Shown here in pieces: positions 56,288-64,000 of a stretch of DNA of 64,000 nt. The DNA is from Mesorhizobium qingshengii (GTDB taxonomy: Bacteria > Pseudomonadota > Alphaproteobacteria > Rhizobiales > Rhizobiaceae): positions 806,001 through 870,000 of the forward strand of contig NZ_JAPFQA010000001.1 in NCBI RefSeq assembly GCF_027563465.1. The letters run 5' to 3'. The translations under genes were made by a program, and so were the position numbers. Under the pieces are notes generated by a model. It did no database searches, had not been told where the DNA came from, and saw only the letters and a list, made by a program, of their open reading frames with translations. Each line of letters opens with the position of its first letter. Position 1 is the first letter of the stretch.

Positions 56288-56980
56288 TCACGCCGCCGCG
56301 GCAACCTTCCGCCCCAGCCCGCCATGCAGATCGAGGCAGCGGGCGAACCACTGCGCCACCACATCGCCGGCGTCGAGCAACTGGTAAGGCGAGGCTATGC
56401 GTGCCCATTGCAGTGCGCCGAAGACGATGTAATCGGCAAACAGCGGCGACGCGCCACCGATGAATGGCTGATAGCCAAGCATCGACCGCAAAGGCTCCAG
56501 CGAGGCTCTGAAGCTGGCGAGCCCGGCATCTCGGGCGGCCATCACGTCTTCCAGCCGCTTGCCAAGCCGCTGCTCCCGGTTCTGACGGAAATAGGCGGCG
56601 TTTTGCGTGTCCTGCATGGCATGGAGGTCCATGATCGCGGCGGTCGTGACATAGGGGTGGATGGTCAGTTGCGACCAACGCTCGATGAAGCGCGCCATCG
56701 CCTTGCCGCCTTCGCCGCCAAACAGTGTCGGCCGATCCGGATAGGCTTCGTCGAGATAGAGCGCGATGGCGAAGGAATCGGCGACGACCTTCTCGCCGTC
56801 GCGGATCACCGGAACGAGTTTCGAGACGCCGCCCTCGACCCCTGGCACTTCGAGGAAGCGCGTCGGCACGGTGCTGACTTCGAGCCCTTTGTGGGCCAGC
56901 GCCATCGTCACCTTCCAGCAGTGCGGGCTGAACGGGCGCGCGGTGTCGCGTCCGACGAGATCATAGAGCAGAATGGTCAT
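56288..56980 (-). CDS. Glutathione S-transferase (LigE/beta-etherase-like)
   Basis: A 230-residue GST. The N-terminal thioredoxin fold shows LYDLVGRDTARPFSPHCWKVTMALAHKG, resembling etherase-like GSTs rather than Cys-type ones, with KLVPVIRDGEKVVADSFAIALYLDEAYP for glutathione binding. The helical C-terminal domain is about 95-225. Substrate unknown. Divergent from the DinB gene 60 bases away. Confidence 0.85.
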   Translation of the reverse strand: MTILLYDLVGRDTARPFSPHCWKVTMALAHKGLEVSTVPTRFLEVPGVEGGVSKLVPVIRDGEKVVADSFAIALYLDEAYPDRPTLFGGEGGKAMARFIERWSQLTIHPYVTTAAIMDLHAMQDTQNAAYFRQNREQRLGKRLEDVMAARDAGLASFRASLEPLRSMLGYQPFIGGASPLFADYIVFGALQWARIASPYQLLDAGDVVAQWFARCLDLHGGLGRKVAAAA

Positions 56981-57040
56981 TGGCGTCAGCGTTCCTGCGG
57001 GTTAGGTAGGCCCCCTATCGACGCGAGCCGAGGGGAAGCC

Positions 57041-57553
57041 ATGAGACAGCATTTCATGATGTTTGCGGCCTATAATCAATGGGCCAACAACCGCGTCTAT
57101 GATGCCGCCGCCGAGCTCGACGAAGAGGAATTCAACCGCGATGTCGGAGCCTTTTTCGGCTCGATGATGGCCACGCTCAATCACCTGCTGACCGCCGACC
57201 GCATCTGGATGAAGCGCTTCACTGGCGAGGGAGACGCGCCGACGACGCTGGACGCCATCCTGTACCGGGCCTTGCCCGGCTTGAGGATGGCGCGTGAAGC
57301 CGAGGACAAGAGGATCATCGACTGGGTCGGCGGCCTCAGCGACAAGGCGTTGACGGGCCGCTTCACCTACATGACGGTCTCGGACATGCGCACCGTCTCG
57401 CAAAGGCTGGCGCCGGCGCTGGACCATGTCTTCAACCACCAGACCCACCACCGCGGCCAGGCGCATGCGATTCTGACCATCCTCGGCCGGCCAAGCCTGG
57501 GGTTGGACTTGATGCTCTTCCAGCGCACCGAGGAGGGCAGGGCCTTCGCCTGA
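57041..57553 (+). CDS. DinB-family putative metal-dependent protein
   Basis: A 170-residue four-helix-bundle DinB/YfiT-like protein. His48 (TLNHLLTADRIW), His133 and His137 (FNHQTHHRGQ) form the expected three-His metal site. Members include thiol-dependent S-transferases and uncharacterised damage-inducible proteins. AGGGGAAGCC lies upstream of ATG 57041. It is next to a GST gene, which may or may not be meaningful. Confidence 0.85.
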   Translation: MRQHFMMFAAYNQWANNRVYDAAAELDEEEFNRDVGAFFGSMMATLNHLLTADRIWMKRFTGEGDAPTTLDAILYRALPGLRMAREAEDKRIIDWVGGLSDKALTGRFTYMTVSDMRTVSQRLAPALDHVFNHQTHHRGQAHAILTILGRPSLGLDLMLFQRTEEGRAFA

Positions 57554-57582
57554 CCCCGTCAGAGGATTTCAGCAGCGGACGA

Positions 57583-58524
57583 TCAGCTGCTGATCTCGCT
57601 GTCCAGCTGGCTCTGCGTCAAAGCCGCCTCCTCCGTGATCCATTGCTTGAACAGCAATGCCTTGCGGGCGGGAGGCGTCTTGTCGGGGCAGACGAAATAC
57701 CACCCTGCGGTGTTCGGATGGTGGACCGCGAACGGGGCGACCAGTCTCTCGGCGCGAATATCGCTGGCCATATAGGCCCGGTTGGCCACGGCAAATCCCA
57801 TCCCGGCATTGGCAGCCTCGTAGGACATCATGCACGAATCGAAATAGATGCTTCTGGCCTCCTTGAGCACGGAGCCGGCGCCAGCGAAGCCGAGCCACGA
57901 TTGCCAGTTGTGGGTGCAGGTTTCGGAATGCAGCAGCGTGAAGTGGCGCAGGTCTTCCGGGGTCACTTTCGTTAGCGGCTTGTCGCCCAGGATCTCGTGG
58001 AAGAGCTTCCGGCTGCAGACCGGCGTCAGGTCCTCCTTGAACAGAAGGTCGGCCTTCAGATCGGGAAAATGACCGTCGCCATAGCGGATCTCGATATCGA
58101 ATTCGGATGTCGCGAATTCGTGCGTCGCATAGGAGGTGGAAACGCGCATCTCGATGTCGGGGTACTGCCGCTGGAAGAGCGGCAGACGCGGAAACAGCCA
58201 GCGCGCGGCAAAGGTCGGCAGCACCGATATCTTCAACACATGTTCCTGCGACTGCCCAGTCGCTTCCATGCTGGCGGCGACGATCCGTTCCAGGGCCTCG
58301 CGCACACGCGAGACATAGGTCTCGCCCTCCGGCGTCAGCGACACCGCATTGCCGCCGCGTTGGAAGATCTTGAAGCGAAGCTGGTCCTCCAGGCTTTTGA
58401 CGCGCTGGCTGACCGCCGAGGCGGTGATGAATTGTTCTTCGCCGGCGCGCGTGAAATTCCTGTGCCTCGCAGCACTCTCCACGATCTTTAGCGAATTGAG
58501 GTTGACCTGACTGAGCAGACGCAC
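57583..58524 (-). CDS. LysR-family regulator (GcvA-like)
   Basis: A 313-residue LysR regulator starting at GTG 58524 (MRLLSQVNLNSLKIVESAARH). The HTH is at about 11-65 (AGEEQFITASAVSQRVKSLEDQL). The effector domain is the GcvA/AmpR type (KISVLPTFAARWLFPRLPLF, DIEIRYGDGHFPD). It is divergent from the 2OG-oxygenase gene across 111 bases and is its likely regulator. Confidence 0.88.
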   Translation of the reverse strand: MRLLSQVNLNSLKIVESAARHRNFTRAGEEQFITASAVSQRVKSLEDQLRFKIFQRGGNAVSLTPEGETYVSRVREALERIVAASMEATGQSQEHVLKISVLPTFAARWLFPRLPLFQRQYPDIEMRVSTSYATHEFATSEFDIEIRYGDGHFPDLKADLLFKEDLTPVCSRKLFHEILGDKPLTKVTPEDLRHFTLLHSETCTHNWQSWLGFAGAGSVLKEARSIYFDSCMMSYEAANAGMGFAVANRAYMASDIRAERLVAPFAVHHPNTAGWYFVCPDKTPPARKALLFKQWITEEAALTQSQLDSEISS

Positions 58525-58635
58525 GGGCTCGACCTTAAGCTGGGCTTACACTAGCACCAGCATTCCTAATTTTACAGGGGCTGCTAATTTAATCAACTGT
58601 TTACCAAGTGTTTGCCCCTCACTTGGAGAAGTACA

Positions 58636-59469
58636 ATGAACGCCCATACCATTCCCGAACTGCGCTATGCGATGAGCCGCGAAGCCATCATCGGCCACGA
58701 AACCGCGTGGAAAGTGTCGAGCTTCGGCGTCGCGCAGTATCTTCACGGCTATGACCCGGCACTGCTTGCCGCTATTGAGGAGGCCGCTTTGAAGCTCAAG
58801 GCCAGCCATGCCGTGCACAAGCACCTCGATCTGACCTTCATCACCGGCGCCGACCGTTTCATCCCCGAAATCAAGGAATTGCTGCACGACAAGCTGCGTC
58901 TGGAGCGGCTGTCCGACATGATGGGCACCAAGTTGGAACCCTATCCGCTGTCGATTGTCGGTTCGACCGTCACCTTCATGAACCCGAAGGACGGCGCGGT
59001 GGAATGGCATTGCGACGGCGTTCCCGTCACCGAGCTCATTCCGCTGTCGATCAGCAATCCGTTGGTCGGCGGCCATCTCGAAATCTACTGCGACGACTCG
59101 GAAACCGGCCGTGCCATCCTCGAATCCGGCCGCGAGATCCCGCGCAACCGTGTCATGCGCATCGACCACAAGATGAACTATGCCACGCTCGGGCAGTTTC
59201 TTGGTGTCCTGCATCGCACGGCGCCGATTCGGTTCGGCGAGCGCGTCACGCTGGTGCTCAACCAGCGCTCCGTTGCCAAGCCCTATGTCGACGACAACCG
59301 GATGTTCTATCTTGCCGCCGACAACGACCACGACCGCGAATGGGTCAACGAACTGGCCGAGGATGTGTGGACCAACCAGTTGCCAGCCTATCGCCAGTTC
59401 GAGGCGGAACGTCCCGTTCCGGTGTCGCCCGAGGCGCCGGTACCTGGCGGAGCCAGGGAATCATGGTAG
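58636..59469 (+). CDS. Putative Fe(II)/2-oxoglutarate-dependent oxygenase
   Basis: A 277-residue protein whose motifs fit a jelly-roll 2OG-Fe(II) oxygenase. His125-Cys-Asp127 (VEWHCDGVP) would be the HxD pair, His193 (VLHRTAP) the distal iron ligand, and Arg203 (FGERVTLVLN) the 2-oxoglutarate-binding residue 10 positions later. Substrate unknown; the following EamA exporter suggests a modified small metabolite such as an amino acid. ATG 58636 follows GGAGA by 6 bases. The stop overlaps the EamA start by 7 bases. Confidence 0.75.
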   Translation: MNAHTIPELRYAMSREAIIGHETAWKVSSFGVAQYLHGYDPALLAAIEEAALKLKASHAVHKHLDLTFITGADRFIPEIKELLHDKLRLERLSDMMGTKLEPYPLSIVGSTVTFMNPKDGAVEWHCDGVPVTELIPLSISNPLVGGHLEIYCDDSETGRAILESGREIPRNRVMRIDHKMNYATLGQFLGVLHRTAPIRFGERVTLVLNQRSVAKPYVDDNRMFYLAADNDHDREWVNELAEDVWTNQLPAYRQFEAERPVPVSPEAPVPGGARESW

Positions 59470-60365
59470 CCAGATCCGCGCTGGTCTTCGCCGCCGGCGC
59501 GGTGGCCTTGTGGTCGACCAATGCGTTGGTCGGCAAATCCCTGCTGGCGAGTCACCCGGTATCGCAGGTGCAATTCCTGCAGTTTTCGGGAGCCGCGCTT
59601 GTCTTCGCCGTCATCTGGTTGATGAATCGGGAAGACGCGCCGCAAAGGAACGGCGCGCCGGGCGCAACCGCCGCCGCCTGGATGGGATTGGCTCCGATCG
59701 GCGTCGGCATCATCGGTCTCGTCGGCACGATGGTGCTGCAATACCTGGCCTTCGCTTCGATGCCGGTGATCGAGGCCAATCTGGTGGCATACACCTGGCC
59801 GTTGATGGTCGCGGCGGCGGTGATCGTGCTCGAAAATCCGCGGCGACCGGCATTGTTGGGCCTTGCCGCCGTCCTAGGGTTCGTCGGCGTTGCGCTGGTG
59901 ATTTCGGGAGGGCGCGACCAGTCCTGGCTCCAGGGCGATCTGGTCGGCTATCTTGCGGCATTCGGGTCTGCGCTGTGCATGGCTTTCTATTCGGTCATGG
60001 TGGGAAGGGTTGCTGCTTCGCCGGATCGCTTGCTGCTGCCGTCGTCGCTGTTCGGTGTCGCCTTGACGTTTCTGTGGAGCGCGCGCCACGGCGTCGCCTG
60101 GCCCTCCGGCACGGACCTGGCTCTCGGGCTTTATCTGGGCGCCGGTCCGATGGGGCTGGGCTACTATTTCTGGTCGCGCGCCCTGAAGCTCGAAGGCAGC
60201 GGCAAGGTCGCGGTCGTCGCCTATCTCACGCCGATCGCCTCGACGCTGCTGCTGACCCTGTCCGGCGAGCGGATGACGATGACCGCCATTGCCGGAGCCG
60301 TCCTCGTCATCGGCAGCTGTGTCGCGGTCGGCATGGAACGTTCGGAGGCCGAAAACCATGTTTGA
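59463..60365 (+). CDS. EamA/DMT-family transporter
   Basis: A 300-residue membrane protein with ten hydrophobic segments and two EamA repeats (about 5-135 and 150-290); examples are VALWSTNALVGKSLLASHPVS and GPMGLGYYFWSRALKLEGS. ATG 59463 overlaps the oxygenase stop by 7 bases, and its own stop overlaps the next gene by 8 bases, so the three are translationally coupled. Likely exporter of the oxygenase product. Confidence 0.88.
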   Translation: MVARSALVFAAGAVALWSTNALVGKSLLASHPVSQVQFLQFSGAALVFAVIWLMNREDAPQRNGAPGATAAAWMGLAPIGVGIIGLVGTMVLQYLAFASMPVIEANLVAYTWPLMVAAAVIVLENPRRPALLGLAAVLGFVGVALVISGGRDQSWLQGDLVGYLAAFGSALCMAFYSVMVGRVAASPDRLLLPSSLFGVALTFLWSARHGVAWPSGTDLALGLYLGAGPMGLGYYFWSRALKLEGSGKVAVVAYLTPIASTLLLTLSGERMTMTAIAGAVLVIGSCVAVGMERSEAENHV

Positions 60366-60561
60366 CGAAAACGAACGTCTCGCCAGGCAGGAAGCGCATT
60401 GGCTGATCAAGGAGTTTGGTGCCGAGGCGCCGCTTTACGCCGCGATGAAGGCCGAAAAGGCGATAGAGCAAAAGGATTTCGTGCGTTGCGCCCGCTGGAA
60501 GCGTATTCTTGAGATATTGACCGACAGCCCGACTGCCAAGTCTGCTTCCGCGAAGTATTAG
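60358..60561 (+). CDS. Small protein of unknown function coupled to the EamA transporter
   Basis: A 67-residue, mostly helical protein (MFDENERLARQEAHWLIKEF, then AEKAIEQKDFVRCARWKRIL). ATG 60358 lies 9 bases after GGAGG (60344-60348) and overlaps the transporter stop by 8 bases. Composition, start signal and position make it credible as a real gene of the same operon. No family recognised. Confidence 0.65.
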   Translation: MFDENERLARQEAHWLIKEFGAEAPLYAAMKAEKAIEQKDFVRCARWKRILEILTDSPTAKSASAKY

Positions 60562-60713
60562 ATTTTCTAATTTGCGCGACGTCGATTTTCGATGAAAACA
60601 TTTTCTACGAGTCTTGATTCCTTGTTGAGACTTGGCGGTCCGTTGGGGGGTGCGGTTAGAGACATACATCGACATAAGTCTTCGCTGGGGTGCATGACTT
60701 TGTCGCAAATAGG

Positions 60714-61166
60714 ATGAAAGATTTGTCAAATATCGATGATAAGACCGTTATCGAGCTGACGGCTGATATTGTCTCGGCCTATGTAGGCAACAACCCGCTT
60801 CCGGCTTCCGGCTTGCCTGAATTGATTGCCAGCGTCAGCGCTTCGGTTCGGAAACTGGCCGGTGCGGTTGTCACGGAAAGCCCAAGCCTGGTTCCGGCCG
60901 TGAACCCGAAGAAGTCGGTGTTTCCCGACTACATCGTCTGCCTTGAGGATGGAAAGAAGTTCAAGTCGCTCAAGCGGCACCTCAGGACAGACTATGGCCT
61001 GAGCCCGGACGATTATCGAGCCAAATGGGGGCTGCCGCCGGACTATCCGATGGTCGCTCCAAGCTACTCGGCAACACGTTCGGCGCTGGCAAAATCGACG
61101 GGACTTGGCCGCAAGCCCGCCGCGCCGCCCGCCGCGACCAAGGCAAAGCGCAAGACCACTGCCTGA
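60714..61166 (+). CDS. MucR/Ros-family transcriptional regulator
   Basis: A 150-residue Ros/MucR zinc-finger-type regulator. The core is FPDYIVCLEDGKKFKSLKRH, then YRAKWGLPPDYPMVAPSYS. The zinc-ligand positions read Cys76, Asp79, His89, Asp93, so the last His of the classic set is Asp. The C-terminus is Lys/Ala/Pro rich. MucR controls exopolysaccharide, motility and symbiosis genes in rhizobia and often represses itself. GTG 60690 is an alternative start; neither has an ideal ribosome binding site. The upstream 150 bases are AT-rich, as MucR targets are. Confidence 0.85.
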   Translation: MKDLSNIDDKTVIELTADIVSAYVGNNPLPASGLPELIASVSASVRKLAGAVVTESPSLVPAVNPKKSVFPDYIVCLEDGKKFKSLKRHLRTDYGLSPDDYRAKWGLPPDYPMVAPSYSATRSALAKSTGLGRKPAAPPAATKAKRKTTA

Positions 61167-61303
61167 GCGCGGCTTTGGCCGTATGGCAAGTCACTGAACG
61201 GCTACCCTGACGGCGCTGTAGCAGGCGTCGTTTTCAGGCCTTGTGCGGCCAACTGGCCCGCAAGGCCTTGCGAAGCGTTGATGTCCGGTGCAAAAGCGCC
61301 GCC

Positions 61304-63181
61304 ATGCTTGTTATCTCAGACCTTTCGCTCCGCATGGCCGGACGCCTGCTTCTCGACCACGCCTCGCTGACCTTGCCGGCCGGCACCAAGGCCGGCCTTG
61401 TCGGCCGCAATGGCACCGGCAAGACGACGCTGTTCAAGGCCATTACCGGCGATTTCCCCTCCGAGACCGGGTCGATCAGCCTGCCTAAGAATACGCGGAT
61501 CGGGCAGGTGGCGCAGGAAGCGCCGGGCACCGAGGATCCGCTGATCGAGATCGTGCTCAAGGCCGACCTCGAACGCACGGCGCTCCTCGAAGAGGAAAAG
61601 ACAGCCACCGATCCGCACCGCATCGCCGATATCCACATGCGGCTGGCCGACATCGACGCGCATTCAGCCGAGTCGCGCGCGGCAACCATCCTGGCCGGCC
61701 TCGGCTTCGACGACGCGGCGCAGCGGCGTCCGGCCTCGTCCTTTTCCGGCGGCTGGCGCATGCGCGTGGCGCTCGCCGCCGTGCTGTTTTCCGAGCCCGA
61801 CCTTCTGCTGCTCGACGAGCCGACCAACTATCTCGATCTCGAAGGCACGCTGTGGCTGGAAAACTACGTGTCGAAGTATCCGCACACGGTGCTGCTGATC
61901 TCGCACGATCGCGATCTGCTCAACCGCGCCGTCAACTCGATCGTTCATCTCGACCAGAAGAAGCTGACCTTCTGGCGCGGCGGCTACGATCAGTTCGAGC
62001 GCCAGTACACCGAGCAGAAGGAGTTGCAGGAGAAGGGGCGCGTCAAGCAGGAAGCCGCTCGCAAGCACATGGAATCCTTCGTCGAGCGCTTCCGCGCCAA
62101 GGCCTCCAAGGCGAGGCAAGCGCAGTCGCGCATCAAGGCGCTGGAGAAGATGAAGCCGATCGCGGCCATCGTGAACGACACGGTCCGGCCGTTCTCCTTC
62201 CCGGTGCCGGTCAAGACGGTGGCCTCGCCGATCATCGCGCTGAACAATGTCAGTGTCGGCTATACCGAGGGGCAGCCGATCCTGAAGAAGATGACGCTGC
62301 GCATCGATGCCGATGACCGCATCGCGCTGCTTGGCGCCAACGGCAACGGCAAGTCGACCTTCGCCAAATTGCTGTCCGGCCGGCTGAAGCCGGAGAGCGG
62401 CACCATGACAGTGGCGCCCGGGCTGAAAGTGGCGATCTTTGCCCAGCACCAGCTCGACGACCTCCGGCCGGACGAAAACGCCTACGAGCATGTCCGCCGG
62501 CTGATGCCGGAGGCGCCGGAATCGAAGGTGCGCGGCCGCGTTGCCCAGTTTGGTCTCGCGACCGAGAAGATGAACACCGCCGCAAAGGACCTGTCTGGCG
62601 GCGAGAAGGCGAGGCTGCTTATGGGCCTGTCCGCCTTCGAGGGGCCGAACCTGTTCATCCTCGACGAACCGACCAACCATCTCGACATCGACAGTCGCGA
62701 ATCGCTGATCCATGCGCTGAACGAATTTCCGGGTGCCGTGATCCTGATCTCGCACGATCGCCACCTGCTCGAAGCGACCGCCGACCGGCTGTGGCTGGTC
62801 AAGGACGGCGCGGTCAATCCTTATGATGGCGACCTGGAGGACTACAAGACGCTGGTCACGGGCGTGTCCGGCGATCGCCGCGGCAAGCGCGAGGCCGACA
62901 AGGCGTCAAAAGCCGACCGCCGCCGCGACGCGGCGGCACGCCGCGCCGCCTTCGAGCCGCTGGCCAAGGAAATCCGCGCCACCGAAGCGCTGATGGACCG
63001 CATCCGCAAGCGCATCGACGGCATCGAGGACGAATTGGCCAACCCGGCGATCTATGAAAAGGATCCCTCGACCGCGACGCGCCTTGCCAAGGAGCGCTCG
63101 CAGCTCGCCCAGACGCTGGCCGGCCACGAGGAAAAATGGCTGACCATGTCGGCCGAGTATGAGGAAGGCACGGCGGAATAG
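61304..63181 (+). CDS. ABC-F family ATPase
   Basis: A 625-residue protein with two ATPase domains and no membrane segment. Walker A motifs are GRNGTGKTT and GANGNGKST; signatures are SFSGGWRMRVALA and DLSGGEKARLLM; Walker B ends LLLDEPTNYLDLEG and FILDEPTNHLDID. The linker between domains (about 240-310) is helical and basic, as in EttA/Uup/YheS translation factors. A C-terminal coiled coil follows. It acts on ribosomes. ATG 61304 is preferred to a 21-residue extension. Confidence 0.92.
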   Translation: MLVISDLSLRMAGRLLLDHASLTLPAGTKAGLVGRNGTGKTTLFKAITGDFPSETGSISLPKNTRIGQVAQEAPGTEDPLIEIVLKADLERTALLEEEKTATDPHRIADIHMRLADIDAHSAESRAATILAGLGFDDAAQRRPASSFSGGWRMRVALAAVLFSEPDLLLLDEPTNYLDLEGTLWLENYVSKYPHTVLLISHDRDLLNRAVNSIVHLDQKKLTFWRGGYDQFERQYTEQKELQEKGRVKQEAARKHMESFVERFRAKASKARQAQSRIKALEKMKPIAAIVNDTVRPFSFPVPVKTVASPIIALNNVSVGYTEGQPILKKMTLRIDADDRIALLGANGNGKSTFAKLLSGRLKPESGTMTVAPGLKVAIFAQHQLDDLRPDENAYEHVRRLMPEAPESKVRGRVAQFGLATEKMNTAAKDLSGGEKARLLMGLSAFEGPNLFILDEPTNHLDIDSRESLIHALNEFPGAVILISHDRHLLEATADRLWLVKDGAVNPYDGDLEDYKTLVTGVSGDRRGKREADKASKADRRRDAAARRAAFEPLAKEIRATEALMDRIRKRIDGIEDELANPAIYEKDPSTATRLAKERSQLAQTLAGHEEKWLTMSAEYEEGTAE

Positions 63182-63343
63182 GGGAGCATGATCTTGCCCG
63201 CAAGGGGGAGATCGGCAGCGTCGGCGTCGGCGCAGATAACCTGCTGTCGCTAGCCCGATCCGCAGCAGATCTTCGCAGCGGACGGCAAGCCGGCGCCAAT
63301 CTGGCCCTACACGCAGCGCGTGAAAGTCGTTAGACAAGTTCCC

Positions 63344-64000
63344 ATGAACCAGCACGCCAAGCTCAGGATCGGCCATTCGGCCTGCCCGCATGATTGCCCG
63401 TCGACCTGCGCGCTTGAGGTCGAGCTGCTCGATGGCAACCGCATCGGCCGCGTCCATGGCGCCAAGGCCAACAGCTACACCGCCGGCGTCATCTGCGCAA
63501 AGGTTGCCCGCTATGCCGACCGCGTCCATCATCAGGACCGCTTGCTGAAGCCACTGGTGCGGGCCGGCGCCAAGGGCGATGGCGTCTGGAAGGAAGCGAG
63601 CTGGGAGGCAGCCCTCGACCTCGTCGCCGAAAAGTTCATCGCGGCCGAGGAAAAATACGGCTCGGAGACGGTGTGGCCTTACTACTATGCCGGCACGATG
63701 GGGCTGGTGCAGCGCGACGGCATCGACCGGCTGCGCCATGCCAAGAAATATTCCGGCTTCTTCGGTTCGATCTGCACCAACCTGGCCTGGACCGGCTGGA
63801 TGATGGGCGCCGGTGCCTTGCGCGGGCCGGACCCGCGCGAGATGGCGAAATCGGACTGCGTGGTGATCTGGGGCACCAATGCCGTGGTCACCCAGGTCAA
63901 TGTGATGACCCACGCCATCAAGGCGCGCAAGGAGCGCGGCGCCAGGATCGTCGTCATCGACGTCTACGAGAACGCGACGATGAAGCAGGCCGATCTCGGC
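63344..64000 (+). CDS. Molybdopterin oxidoreductase, N-terminal part (3' truncated by window edge)
   Basis: Begins at ATG 63344 and runs 219 codons to the window end without a stop. GHSACPHDCPSTCALEVEL is the Mo4Fe4S cluster motif, followed by GVICAKVARYADRVHHQDRL and GSICTNLAWTGWMMGAG. This matches molybdopterin-bis(MGD) oxidoreductases of the DMSO-reductase superfamily. Substrate cannot be told from this part. It would need moaD/moaE products for its cofactor. Confidence 0.88.
   Translation, partial: MNQHAKLRIGHSACPHDCPSTCALEVELLDGNRIGRVHGAKANSYTAGVICAKVARYADRVHHQDRLLKPLVRAGAKGDGVWKEASWEAALDLVAEKFIAAEEKYGSETVWPYYYAGTMGLVQRDGIDRLRHAKKYSGFFGSICTNLAWTGWMMGAGALRGPDPREMAKSDCVVIWGTNAVVTQVNVMTHAIKARKERGARIVVIDVYENATMKQADLG

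Overview
The window is about 64 kb of gene-dense, GC-rich DNA that reads as core chromosome of an alphaproteobacterium of the order Hyphomicrobiales (Rhizobiales), most like Mesorhizobium or a close Phyllobacteriaceae relative. This rests on protein character (PurF, RadA, DnaB, FabF, LptD, MucR), on gene order (rpsF-rpsR-rplI, dnaB-radA-cvpA-purF, fabD-fabG-acpP-fabF-mltG-yicC-gmk, rsmA/pdxA-surA-lptD-lptG-lptF) and on rhizobial-style palindromic intergenic repeats. The assignment is by recognition, not by a database search. I see no prophage, insertion sequence, CRISPR array, rRNA or tRNA.

Layout. 0-5 kb: an ArsR regulator with an Atm1-type ABC exporter, a monooxygenase-like gene behind a SoxR/MerR-type palindrome, a decayed SMP-30 gene, and psd-pssA for phosphatidylethanolamine synthesis. 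5-13 kb: a bifunctional acyltransferase/acyl-ACP synthetase, a tautomerase divergent from a LysR regulator, two adjacent EamA transporters, OsmC, and two small (probably secreted) proteins. 13-24 kb, all minus strand: SDR, purF, cvpA, radA, dnaB, an Rsm22-like methyltransferase, ynfA, cfa and the rplI/rpsR/rpsF ribosomal genes. 24-33 kb: an LtaS-like phosphotransferase, then the plus-strand fatty acid cluster with mltG, yicC and gmk. 33-40.5 kb, minus strand: a PdxA-RsmA single reading frame, SurA, LptD, LptG and LptF, an outer-membrane biogenesis block. 41-52.7 kb: pepA, holC, rlmJ, a histone H1-like protein, a GST, an outer-membrane beta-barrel, a pteridine-reductase-like SDR overlapping uvrC, three tandem 60-bp palindromic repeats, then pgsA. 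52.7-64 kb: moaD-moaE, a YbaY-META protein, ndk, a GST, DinB, a LysR/2OG-oxygenase/EamA/67-residue-protein cluster, a MucR-type regulator, an ABC-F ATPase and the start of a molybdopterin oxidoreductase.

How the genes work together. Much of the window serves the cell envelope: phospholipid synthesis (psd, pssA, pgsA, cfa, the Aas-like enzyme), fatty acid elongation (fabD, fabG, acpP, fabF), LPS export (lptD, lptF, lptG), outer-membrane protein folding (SurA) and peptidoglycan (mltG). The remainder is replication and repair (dnaB, radA, uvrC, holC), translation, purine and cofactor synthesis.

The points most worth following are the LysR-divergent 2OG-Fe(II) oxygenase/exporter cluster near 57.6-60.6 kb, the PdxA-RsmA fusion frame, the three tandem 60-bp palindromes after uvrC, and the internally deleted SMP-30 remnant.
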